From Ornithinimicrobium faecis (GTDB taxonomy: Bacteria; Actinomycetota; Actinomycetes; Actinomycetales; Dermatophilaceae), in the NCBI RefSeq assembly GCF_023923225.1, contig NZ_CP099489.1, positions 3,596,001 to 3,660,000 of the forward strand: DNA of 64,000 bases. The letters are read 5' to 3'. Numbering within the stretch: position 1 is the first letter of the stretch; each line of letters starts with the position of its first letter. The notes beneath the pieces are model-generated. The model was not told where the DNA came from, did not search any database, and saw only the letters and a list, made by a program, of their open reading frames with translations. Shown in pieces: positions 32,232 through 39,732 of the stretch. The position numbers and the translations under genes were made by a program.

Positions 32232-34012
32232 CAGATGGCGGTGATGGTCAGGACGGCGGTGTAGGTGCCGGGAGCGGTGTCAACGGGGATCTGCAGCTCC
32301 AGGCCGGCGCCGAGCACGGCCGAGCCGGTGCCAGCACCCTCGTCGGCCGAGCCCAGCTGGCGCGGCACGGACAGGCCCTCACCCGACGGGAAGCCGGGGT
32401 CCACGGCGTCGCCCGGGTTCACGGTCTGGCCGTCCGTGGAGGACTCCACGGACGGGGACCAGCCGAGGAAGCCACCCGCGAAGGAGTCATCGCCCTCGCT
32501 GGCGCTGAACTCAGACACCTGAGCGGAGACATCCCAGCCCGGGTTGGTCGCCCGGGAGTCGGTCACGGTGACGGGTCGCAGCTCACCTGAGGTGGCCAGG
32601 CGGTCGCCGAGGGAGTCCATCTCAGGCAGCGCCACCGTGCGGTCGTCGGGGTCGACGGAGATCACCAGTGACCCCTCACCGGTGTCCTCGGGGATCGTCG
32701 CGACGATCTCCTCGCTCGCGTCGTCGGCCGGCGGCTCCGAGCCGTCGGTGTCGCCATAGGCCACAAAGACGCCGGTGCCCCACTCAGCCTGGTTGTCGCC
32801 CTCCGGGTGCACGCCGGCGGCGAAGGCCACATCGCCGTTGTCGTTGATCGTCGGGCCACCGCCGAAGACGGGGCTGGCGTTGTGCTGGCCGAGCTGGGCG
32901 GTGCCCAGGTCGGTGGTGACCGCGTCACCCTGGGTCGCGACCGCGACCAGGTCCTCGCCGTCGCCAACATAGATGACTGCGCCGTCCGGGCCGATGGCGC
33001 GGAAGACGACCTCACCAGCGTTGTTGATGTCGGGGCGGAAATAGCGCACCGACTGGACGGGGCCGTCGGCGGACTCGGCAGCGATCTCGGTCACGGTCTC
33101 ACCGTCGGAGCGCACGACGACCTTGGCGCCGTCCGAGACGCGCTCGGCGACAGCCGCGATGACGCCCTCGTCGTTCACGGCGATGCCGTTGTCAAACTCC
33201 TTGTAGGGCGACTCGGGGTCAACTGCCTGGTTGGCCAGCAGGACCTCGGAGGAACCGTCCGGGTTGAAGACGCGCAGCTCCTGCTCGGTCACCTTGTCGT
33301 CAGAGGTCGAGACCTTGGCCGCGATCTGTCCGGCGTCGTTGTAGTGCGCGGTGTAGAAGAAGGTGAAGGGGCTGTTCGGGTCGACGCCCTTGTCGCTGGC
33401 ATAGAAGACACCCATGCCGTCGCGGTAGGCGGCCATCGAGCGGCCGGCCGAGAACGAGGCCTGGAACCCGATGTTGCCGTCCTCGTCCACCGCGGCCGAG
33501 GAGTAGGAGTTGGGCAGCACCGGAGAGGTCCCGACCTGTTCCGCGGTCTGCGTGTCGGCGGAGTACAGATACAGCTTGTTGTCCACGCCACCGCCGCCCA
33601 GCGTGAAGGCGATGTCGCCCTTGTCGTTCAGGATCGCCTCACCGGGGATGGTCCCGCCCTCGTTGCCGGTGTAGACGATCTCGCCCTCGCCGCCACTGCC
33701 AAACCAGACGCCCGGGCTGCCGATGGTCGGGTCAAGACCCGCGACGTATTGCACCCGGAAGGACACCTCGCCGTTCTCGTTGATCTGGGGGGTGATGGAG
33801 TTGAAGGACGACCCCGGCGGCAGGTTGTGCCCCGCGTCGTTGGCCAGCAGGTTGGTCCGGGCCTGGAGCTCGACCGTGTCGTAGGGGTCGCCGTCGGCGT
33901 GGGCCGCCATCGGCGTCACGCCGGCAGCGATCAGCAGCGCGGCCGTCGTGGGGGCGGCGGCCAGCAGCGTCATGAACGAACGGCGCGCTGCGGGACGGGG
34001 AGAGGTGTGCAT
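32231..34012 (-). CDS. Secreted NxxGxxAF-repeat protein with WxL-like C-terminus
   Basis: 593 residues. Signal peptide (RRSFMTLLAAAPTTAALLIAAG, shown here in part; Ala-rich cleavage at AAHA). At least seven repeats of the type INENGEVSFR, LNDKGDIAF, VDEDGNIGF, YNDAGQIAA, VNDEGVIAA, INNAGEVVF and INDNGDVAF suggest a beta-propeller. The C-terminal ~165 residues are the WxL-like domain shared with the protease (NPGWDVSAQV, GGFLGWSPSVES, final TAVLTITAI). GGAAGG-like site (GGAAGG) 8-9 nt before ATG 34012. First gene of the surface operon; the ligand is unknown. Confidence 0.82.
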   Translation of the reverse strand: MHTSPRPAARRSFMTLLAAAPTTAALLIAAGVTPMAAHADGDPYDTVELQARTNLLANDAGHNLPPGSSFNSITPQINENGEVSFRVQYVAGLDPTIGSPGVWFGSGGEGEIVYTGNEGGTIPGEAILNDKGDIAFTLGGGGVDNKLYLYSADTQTAEQVGTSPVLPNSYSSAAVDEDGNIGFQASFSAGRSMAAYRDGMGVFYASDKGVDPNSPFTFFYTAHYNDAGQIAAKVSTSDDKVTEQELRVFNPDGSSEVLLANQAVDPESPYKEFDNGIAVNDEGVIAAVAERVSDGAKVVVRSDGETVTEIAAESADGPVQSVRYFRPDINNAGEVVFRAIGPDGAVIYVGDGEDLVAVATQGDAVTTDLGTAQLGQHNASPVFGGGPTINDNGDVAFAAGVHPEGDNQAEWGTGVFVAYGDTDGSEPPADDASEEIVATIPEDTGEGSLVISVDPDDRTVALPEMDSLGDRLATSGELRPVTVTDSRATNPGWDVSAQVSEFSASEGDDSFAGGFLGWSPSVESSTDGQTVNPGDAVDPGFPSGEGLSVPRQLGSADEGAGTGSAVLGAGLELQIPVDTAPGTYTAVLTITAI

Positions 34013-34048
34013 CGTTGGAGCCTTCCGAGGGGTGTGGTGTCCCCGGCA

Positions 34049-34077
34049 GTCTCACCCGAAGTTGTTACCACTGTCAA
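34049..34077 (-). promoter_or_regulatory. Promoter of surface-protein operon with GTTAC repeats
   Basis: On the minus strand TTGACA (34077-34072), 17 bp spacer, TGAGAC (34054-34049). On the plus strand GTTACCACT (34064-34072 region) and GTTACACT (34080-34087) are near direct repeats around the -35 box, good candidates for binding by the divergent TrmB-like regulator. Confidence 0.5.
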
Positions 34078-34099
34078 TAGTTACACTAAGGTTTTACCC

Positions 34100-34918
34100 A
34101 TGGAAGACTCCTCCGTTGCCGAACTCGTCCAGCTCGGCCTCACCCGCTATGAGGCCCAGAGCTACCTCGCCCTGATCGGTCGCGACGATGGCACACCCGC
34201 AGAGATCGCCCGGATCGGCAACATCCCGCGACCCCGCGCCTACGACGTGCTGGCCTCTCTTGCCGAGCGTGGCTTCGTGGCGCCTGTCTCGGGCTCCCCC
34301 GGCCTGCGTTATCGGGCCAAGCCCCCGGACCAGGTGTTCGACAGCCTGCTCGCGGTGCGTCGCCACGATCTCGAGACGCTCGCCTCCCGATCTCGTGAGC
34401 TCGCCGTTGAGTTGCAGGCCCGTTTCGTGGACGGTCAGGGCCGAGCCGAGCCGCTGGACTATGTCGAGGTCCTGCGCGACCCGGCCCACACCGTGCAGCG
34501 CATCGAGCGGTTGTGGCAGGGGGCGCAGGAGGAGATCCTCGCGATGGTGCGCCCGCCCTATCTGGCCGCCCCACCCTCAGACGAGGCAACGCTCCCGTCC
34601 AGGGCCGGCATCAGAGCCATCTATGCGCGTCCCCTGCTCGATGACCCAGATCTGGTGCGCCTGCTCGAGGCCTACGAGCGCCTCGGCGAGGACCTGCGCA
34701 TCTGTGACGACGTGCCGCTGAAGATGACGGTCGTCGACCGGCAGTCAGTCGCCTTCAACATGCCCGACCCGGTCGAGAACGGCTCCTCGGTCACCACGAT
34801 CGTCGTGCACCACCGCGACCTCGCCGCCACCCTCAGCATCGCCTTCGAGACCCTGTGGGGGCAGGCAAGCACACTCGCGGACAGCGTCCCCGAGCCCGCT
34901 GCCGACACCGACGCTTGA
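34100..34918 (+). CDS. TrmB family transcriptional regulator
   Basis: 272 residues. The N-terminal TrmB winged helix (ELVQLGLTRYEAQSYLALIG, IPRPRAYDVLASLAERGFV) is followed by a coiled helix and a C-terminal effector domain (AQEEILAMVRPPYL to HHRDLAATLSIAFETLWGQ). In characterised members that domain binds sugars; the ligand here is unknown. Divergent from the surface operon, which it probably controls. A 36 bp piece of its coding sequence is duplicated just after its stop. Confidence 0.88.
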   Translation: MEDSSVAELVQLGLTRYEAQSYLALIGRDDGTPAEIARIGNIPRPRAYDVLASLAERGFVAPVSGSPGLRYRAKPPDQVFDSLLAVRRHDLETLASRSRELAVELQARFVDGQGRAEPLDYVEVLRDPAHTVQRIERLWQGAQEEILAMVRPPYLAAPPSDEATLPSRAGIRAIYARPLLDDPDLVRLLEAYERLGEDLRICDDVPLKMTVVDRQSVAFNMPDPVENGSSVTTIVVHHRDLAATLSIAFETLWGQASTLADSVPEPAADTDA

Positions 34919-34961
34919 CCGAGCCGTCGTGCACCACCGCGACCTGGCCGCCACCCTCAGC
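34802..34961 (+). repeat. 36 bp direct repeat across trmB-like gene end
   Basis: Copy 1 (34802-34837) is coding; copy 2 (34926-34961) lies after the stop; 35 of 36 bases agree, offset 124 bp. A third partial copy (GTCGTGCAACACC) follows at 34963. Confidence 0.8.
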
Positions 34962-35016
34962 TGTCGTGCAACACCGGGCACCGATGACCGCTTCGACACG
35001 ACGCCACCATGGCAGG

Positions 35017-35907
35017 TCAGTCGAGCGAGGCAGTCAGGCGCTGCACCGTGCGCAGGTTGGGCCCGGCCAACTGAGGTGCGGTGTCGCGGTAATAGGTCAT
35101 CCCGCTGATGGCCGGCGCCAGGGCGAAGCCGCGCGCCCGGCGGTAGGCCGCCTCGTCGAGCCCCAGGGCCTCCCGATAGAGGTCGGAGACCTGCTCCGGC
35201 AGATAGCCCCACATCGCGTTGAGCTCGATCGCCGGGTCACCGCGACCCGCTGTGCCCCAGTCGATCACAGCAGCCAGGTGTCCGTCGCGCACCAGGAGAT
35301 TCCCCTCGTGCAGATCGCCGTGGAACCAGACCGGCTCCCCCTCGTAGGGCGGCGCGGCCAGCGCGTCCTCGAGCACGGCGAGCACCGCGTCGCGTGAGAC
35401 GAGCGCGCTGTCGGCCCTGTCCGTCCACTCCCTGACCCACGCCTCCACGGCCGCGACCGGAGCACCGCGGCCGGACGTGCTCACTGGCCCGTCCATGCCG
35501 GGCACGGCGCGGCAGACCCGGACGAAGGCAGCGAGCGAGGTCGCCCACTCCTCCAGATCGATCGATTCTGCGGTGGGCTCAGCTCCCTCGATCCACGGGA
35601 CCACGGTCCAGTGCCACGGAAAGCCCGCTCCCGGCTCGCCCAGCGCGAGCGGCGCCGGCACCGCCAGTGGCAGGCGCGGCGCGAGGCGGGGCAGCCAGGC
35701 GTGCTCCCAGAGCGCGGAGTCGCTCGCGCCGGGGACCCGCGGCGTCCGCACCACCAACTCCTCGCCCAGACGGAAGAGCTGGTTGTCGGTGCCGGTCGGG
35801 GGCAGCCGCCGCAGGGGCAGGCCGCTCCACTGCGGGAACTGCTCGTCGACCAGATGGCGGACTGTGCTGTCGTCGACCTGGATCTCATCTGCGTGCAGGC
35901 CACTCAT
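35017..35907 (-). CDS. Aminoglycoside phosphotransferase-family kinase
   Basis: 296 residues. N-lobe TGTDNQLFRLGEELVVRTPR; C-lobe catalytic WFHGDLHEGNLLV and metal-binding VIDWGTAGRGDP. Small-molecule kinase fold; resistance is possible, but homologues also phosphorylate sugars or metabolites. TAACGT 8 nt before ATG 35907 predicts a leaderless start. Divergent from the MBL gene with only 23 bp between start codons. Confidence 0.9.
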   Translation of the reverse strand: MSGLHADEIQVDDSTVRHLVDEQFPQWSGLPLRRLPPTGTDNQLFRLGEELVVRTPRVPGASDSALWEHAWLPRLAPRLPLAVPAPLALGEPGAGFPWHWTVVPWIEGAEPTAESIDLEEWATSLAAFVRVCRAVPGMDGPVSTSGRGAPVAAVEAWVREWTDRADSALVSRDAVLAVLEDALAAPPYEGEPVWFHGDLHEGNLLVRDGHLAAVIDWGTAGRGDPAIELNAMWGYLPEQVSDLYREALGLDEAAYRRARGFALAPAISGMTYYRDTAPQLAGPNLRTVQRLTASLD

Positions 35908-35915
35908 CGACGCCC

Positions 35916-35925
35916 ACGTTAGTGT
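35916..35925. promoter_or_regulatory. Two overlapping divergent -10 boxes
   Basis: In ACGTTAGTGT, the plus strand reads TAGTGT (35920-35925), 5 nt before ATG 35931, and the minus strand reads TAACGT (35921-35916), 8 nt before ATG 35907. They share the central TA, so the two promoters cannot be open at once. Confidence 0.5.
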
Positions 35926-35930
35926 GTCGC

Positions 35931-36860
35931 ATGCGCTTGAGACTCGGTCGCCCGGACATCGCGGACCTCGCCGACCGGTTCGACACGCCCGCCGCAGACG
36001 GGGACCTGTCCGTGACCTTCCTCGGCGTCAGCAGCCTGCTCGTGGACGACGGCGAGACGGCGTTCCTGACGGACGGGTTCATGTCCCGTCCCTCGCTCCT
36101 CCGGGTGGCCGTGGGACGACTCAGCCCCGATCGGGAGCGGATCGACGCCACCCTGGGCCGGTTGGGGTTCGGGGGCACCGGACGCGACCTGGCCGCGGTG
36201 CTGCCGGTCCACACCCACTATGACCACGCCATGGACTCCGCCGTCGTCGCGCAGCGGACGGGAGCCGTCCTCCTCGGAGGCTCCTCCTGCGCCAACCTCG
36301 GGCGCGGCGCCGGGCTCGACCCTGCCCAGATCGCCGTGGTCAGCCCGGGACAACCCCAGACCTTCGGTGGGTTCACGCTCACCCACCTGGTGTCCGAGCA
36401 CTGTCCACCGGACCGTTACCCCGGGACCATCGACGAGCCCGTGGTGCCGCCGGTGCGGACGTCGGCCTATCGCTGCGGGGAGACGTGGTCAATCCTGGTG
36501 GAGCACACCAGCGGCCGGTCGGCCCTGCTGCAGGGCAGCGCCGGCTTTGTGGAGGGTGCCCTCGCCGGGCGTCAGGCCGAGGTCGCCTACCTCGGGGTCG
36601 GTCAGCTCGGGGTGATGGACGAGGACTACATCCGGACCTACTGGGCGCAGACCGTCGAGACGATCGGTGCCCGCCGGGTCGTGCTCACCCACTGGGACGA
36701 CTTCTTCCGTGGGCTGGACCAGCCGCTGCGCACCCTGCCCTATGCCGCTGACGACCTGGACGTCACCCTGCGGATCTTCACGCAGTTGGCCGGCGAGCAG
36801 GGCATCGCGCTGCACCTGCCGACGCTGTGGCGCCGCGAGGACCCCTGGGCAGGACTCTGA
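35931..36860 (+). CDS. MBL-fold metallo-hydrolase
   Basis: 309 residues. VTFLGVSSLLVDDGETAFLTDGF opens the fold, and HTHYDHAMDSAVVA is the zinc motif. THLVSEHCPP and a C-terminal LTHWDDFFR supply further His ligands. Similar to lactonase/UlaG-like hydrolases; the substrate is not recognisable. ATG 35931 is favoured by the -10 spacing. Confidence 0.88.
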   Translation: MRLRLGRPDIADLADRFDTPAADGDLSVTFLGVSSLLVDDGETAFLTDGFMSRPSLLRVAVGRLSPDRERIDATLGRLGFGGTGRDLAAVLPVHTHYDHAMDSAVVAQRTGAVLLGGSSCANLGRGAGLDPAQIAVVSPGQPQTFGGFTLTHLVSEHCPPDRYPGTIDEPVVPPVRTSAYRCGETWSILVEHTSGRSALLQGSAGFVEGALAGRQAEVAYLGVGQLGVMDEDYIRTYWAQTVETIGARRVVLTHWDDFFRGLDQPLRTLPYAADDLDVTLRIFTQLAGEQGIALHLPTLWRREDPWAGL

Positions 36861-36864
36861 CCCC

Positions 36865-36940
36865 ACGTCGCGGTCAGCACCGTCGCGGTCAGAAAATCGG
36901 CGGCAGCAACGTCGCCGGTCAGCAACGGCGCAGGTCAGTA
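36865..36940. repeat. 15-16 bp tandem repeat x5 between convergent genes
   Basis: Units such as ACGTCGCGGTCAGCA, CCGTCGCGGTCAGAA and CGTCGCCGGTCAGCAA fill the gap between the MBL stop and the hpaI stop; the last unit overlaps the hpaI 3' end. Confidence 0.7.
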
Positions 36941-37735
36941 GGAGGAGCGCTCGGCCCGCTCGACCTCGGGCACCCACGTGGCAGCGAGTGCCTCAGACCC
37001 GCGGGCCAGCAGCGCGACGTCCGCTCCGACGAGGATGAACTCGGCTCCGTCGTCGGCATAGCCCTTGGCCACCTGCGGGTCGAAGGCGTTGACACCCACC
37101 GGTTTTCCGGCGGCGCGCACCGCCTCGAAGGTCTGGCGCACCGCTGCGACGACGTCCGGGTGCGACTGCTGCCCGAGCACCCCCATGGAGGCGGCCAGGT
37201 CGGACGGCCCGACGAAGACCGCGTCGACCCCGTCGACCGCGGCGATCTCGCCGGCGGCCTGCACGCCGGCGGCCGTCTCGATCTGCACGATCAGGGCGAC
37301 GTGCTCATCAGCCTGGGTGAGATAACCCTCGGTCCGGTTCCAGCGTGCCGACCTGGCCAGGGCAGACCCGACTCCGCGACGACCCCGCGGCGGATAGCGG
37401 ACCGCCTCGACCGCGGCCTGCGCCTCCTGCGCCGAGGAGACCATCGGGACCAGCACGGTCTGGGCGCCCAGATCGAGCACCTGCTTGAGGACGACGGTGT
37501 CGTTGACCGGGACCCGCACGACGGGCGTCACCGGATAGGCGGCGGCCGCCTGGAGCTGGGCCAGCACGGACTCCAGCCCGTTGGGCGAGTGCTCCATGTC
37601 GATCAGCAACCAGTCGAGACCGGCACCGGCACAGATCTCGGCGACCAGCGGCGACCCGGAGCACACCCACATGCCGGCCAGTGGGCGCCGTTGCGTGCCC
37701 GCGAGCGCCTGGGCCAGGGTCAGACGAAACGACAT
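36935..37735 (-). CDS. hpaI: HpcH/HpaI aldolase (4-hydroxy-2-oxoheptanedioate aldolase)
   Basis: 266 residues. Class II pyruvate aldolase: LLIDMEHSPNGLE (His base), PRGRRGVGSALARSARW, IVQIETAAGVQA (metal Glu) and FVGPSDLAASMG (metal Asp). Splits 4-hydroxy-2-oxoheptanedioate to pyruvate and succinate semialdehyde, the last step of the homoprotocatechuate route. ATG 37735 overlaps the end of hpaH by 16 bp. Last gene of the hpa operon. Confidence 0.9.
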   Translation of the reverse strand: MSFRLTLAQALAGTQRRPLAGMWVCSGSPLVAEICAGAGLDWLLIDMEHSPNGLESVLAQLQAAAAYPVTPVVRVPVNDTVVLKQVLDLGAQTVLVPMVSSAQEAQAAVEAVRYPPRGRRGVGSALARSARWNRTEGYLTQADEHVALIVQIETAAGVQAAGEIAAVDGVDAVFVGPSDLAASMGVLGQQSHPDVVAAVRQTFEAVRAAGKPVGVNAFDPQVAKGYADDGAEFILVGADVALLARGSEALAATWVPEVERAERSSY

Positions 37736-38505
37736 GTGACCGTCCCCATCTCGTTGTAGTCGGCCAGGATCGTGTCGCCGCGGTGCACCCACATCGGTCG
37801 GGTGAAGGACCCGGCCAGGATGATGTCACCGGCACTGAGCTTGTCATCGTGCGAGGCGAGCTTGCGGGCCAGCCAGGCCACCGACAGCGCCGGGTTGTTC
37901 AGCACCGCGGCGGCGACGCCGGACTCCTCGATCGTCTCGTTGCGATAGAGCAGCGCGGAGACCCAGCGCAGGTCCAGGTCGTGCGGTCGCACCGGGTTGC
38001 CGCCATAGACCATGGCGCCCATCGCGGCGTTGTCGCTGATCGTGTCGACGATCGTGCGTCCCTCCATCTCGATGCGCGAGGAGAGGATCTCCAGGGCCGG
38101 CACGACATACTCGGTGGCCCGGAGCACGTCAAAGACGGTGACATCCGGGCCCTCCAGGTCGTCGGAGAGCACGAAGGCCAGCTCGACCTCGATCCGCACG
38201 TTGGAGAACCGGTCGAACTCGATGACCGAGCCGTTCTCAAAGACCATGTCGTCAAAGATGGCGCCATAGTCGGGCTCGGTGATGCCGGTGGCGGCCTGCA
38301 TCACCTTGCTGGTCAACCCGATCTTGCGTCCGACGAGCCGGCGACCGTCGGCCTGGCCCCGACGACGCCACTCAGCCTGCACGGCATACGAATCCTCGAC
38401 CGTCATGTCCGGGTGACGCACCGTCAGGCGGGGCACCATCGTGCGGTCCTGCTCGGCACGGGCCAGTTCGTCGGCGATCGTGGCGATGTCCTCTGGGGGC
38501 AGCAT
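37720..38505 (-). CDS. hpaH: 2-oxo-hept-3-ene-1,7-dioate hydratase
   Basis: 261 residues, the normal HpaH/MhpD length. LVGRKIGLTSKVMQ, ITEPDYGAIFDDMVFENG, VRIEVELAFVLSDDLEGP (metal Glu pair) and ILAGSFTRPMWVHRGDTI are family signatures. Adds water before HpaI cleavage. GAAGGA about 6 nt before ATG 38505. Same-strand neighbours are hpaD and hpaI. Confidence 0.93.
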   Translation of the reverse strand: MLPPEDIATIADELARAEQDRTMVPRLTVRHPDMTVEDSYAVQAEWRRRGQADGRRLVGRKIGLTSKVMQAATGITEPDYGAIFDDMVFENGSVIEFDRFSNVRIEVELAFVLSDDLEGPDVTVFDVLRATEYVVPALEILSSRIEMEGRTIVDTISDNAAMGAMVYGGNPVRPHDLDLRWVSALLYRNETIEESGVAAAVLNNPALSVAWLARKLASHDDKLSAGDIILAGSFTRPMWVHRGDTILADYNEMGTVTCRFV

Positions 38506-38538
38506 CCTGGTCCTTCGGTTGTGGATGGGCAGTGCGGG

Positions 38539-39681
38539 TCAGAGTTGGTTGCCGAGCTTGTACTCGCCCTGCTTCCAGCTGGGCAGGTCGTGGCCCTCCC
38601 CCTCATGCCCCTCGCGGGTGTAGGAGAAGCCGTCGGCGCCGATCGTGACCGCCATCTCGGAGTCGTCGGTGCGGGCGACCAGCGGCTGGGGGTTGCCGTC
38701 CAGGTCGAGCACCGGGGAGGCCTCGGTGTACCAGGACGGCACCACCGGGTTGCCCCACCAGTCGCGGCGCTGGTTGTCGTGCACGTCCCAGGTCACGATC
38801 GGGTTGTCCGGGTCGCCGGTGTAGTAGTCCTGGGTGTAGATCTCGACGCGGTGCCCGTCCGGGTCGCGCAGATACAGATAGAAGGCGTTGGAGACCCCAT
38901 GCCGACCGGGCCCGCGCTCGATGTGGTTGGACATCCGCAGCGCACCGAGCTTGTCGCAGATGGCGATGATGTTGTGCTTCTCGTGGGTGGCGAAGGCCAC
39001 GTGGTGCATGCGCGGTCCGTCCCCACCGGTCATCGCCGTGTCGTGCACGGTGGGCTTGCGCCGCATCCACGCGGCATAGACCGTGCCCTCCTCGTCCCGG
39101 ATGTCCTCGGTGACCCGGAAGCCCAGGTCCTGGGCATAGGCCACGGCCCGCGGGACGTCGGGGGTGACCTGGTTGAAGTGGTCGATGCGCACCAGGGCGC
39201 CGGGGGTGTAGAGGTCGTAGCGCCAGGCGAGCCGCTCGACGTGCTCGACGTCGTAGAAGAACTCGTAGGGGAAGCCCAGCGGGTCCTCAACGCGCACCGT
39301 GTCGCCGATGCCCTTCACGAAGCCCTCGGGGCGACGCTCCACCCGGCAGCCCAGCTCCTCATAGAAGGCGACCGCGTTGTCCAGCTCCTCGGGGCTGCGC
39401 ACGCGATAGGAGAAGGCCGCCACCGCAGCGACCGGGCCCTGACGCAGCACCAGGTTGTGGTGGATGAACTCCTCAAAGGAGCGCAGATAGATCGTGCTCT
39501 CGTCCTCCTCGGTGACCACCAGGCCGAGGACCTCGGCGTAGAACTTGCGGGAGGCCGCCAGGTCGGTCACCACCAGCTCCATGGAGGCGCAGCGCAGGAT
39601 GTCCGGGGGTGGGGCCTGGGGCGTCGGGATCGCGTTGGCGGGGCGCCCTCGGCTGGGGCCGTGGTGGGTCGGGGTGCTCAT
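38539..39681 (-). CDS. hpaD: 3,4-dihydroxyphenylacetate 2,3-dioxygenase
   Basis: 380 residues. Vicinal-oxygen-chelate extradiol dioxygenase closest to the Brevibacterium HPCD/Arthrobacter MndD type. His168 (RIDHFN), His227 (MHHVAF) and Glu280 (HRVEIY) stand at exactly the spacing of the HPCD metal ligands H155, H214 and E267 (+13). Uses Fe(II) or Mn(II). A Pro/Ser-rich N-terminal extension of about 13 residues is the only oddity. AAGGA 8 nt before ATG 39681. Confidence 0.95.
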   Translation of the reverse strand: MSTPTHHGPSRGRPANAIPTPQAPPPDILRCASMELVVTDLAASRKFYAEVLGLVVTEEDESTIYLRSFEEFIHHNLVLRQGPVAAVAAFSYRVRSPEELDNAVAFYEELGCRVERRPEGFVKGIGDTVRVEDPLGFPYEFFYDVEHVERLAWRYDLYTPGALVRIDHFNQVTPDVPRAVAYAQDLGFRVTEDIRDEEGTVYAAWMRRKPTVHDTAMTGGDGPRMHHVAFATHEKHNIIAICDKLGALRMSNHIERGPGRHGVSNAFYLYLRDPDGHRVEIYTQDYYTGDPDNPIVTWDVHDNQRRDWWGNPVVPSWYTEASPVLDLDGNPQPLVARTDDSEMAVTIGADGFSYTREGHEGEGHDLPSWKQGEYKLGNQL

Positions 39682-39732
39682 GTCAGCGTCCTTGCTGGTG
39701 TCGGGGTGTGGAGGGTATGCCGTGGGTCGGGT

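Noticed and set aside
35017..35907. Aminoglycoside resistance gene
   Set aside because: Only the general kinase fold is supported; chromosomal homologues commonly act on other substrates.
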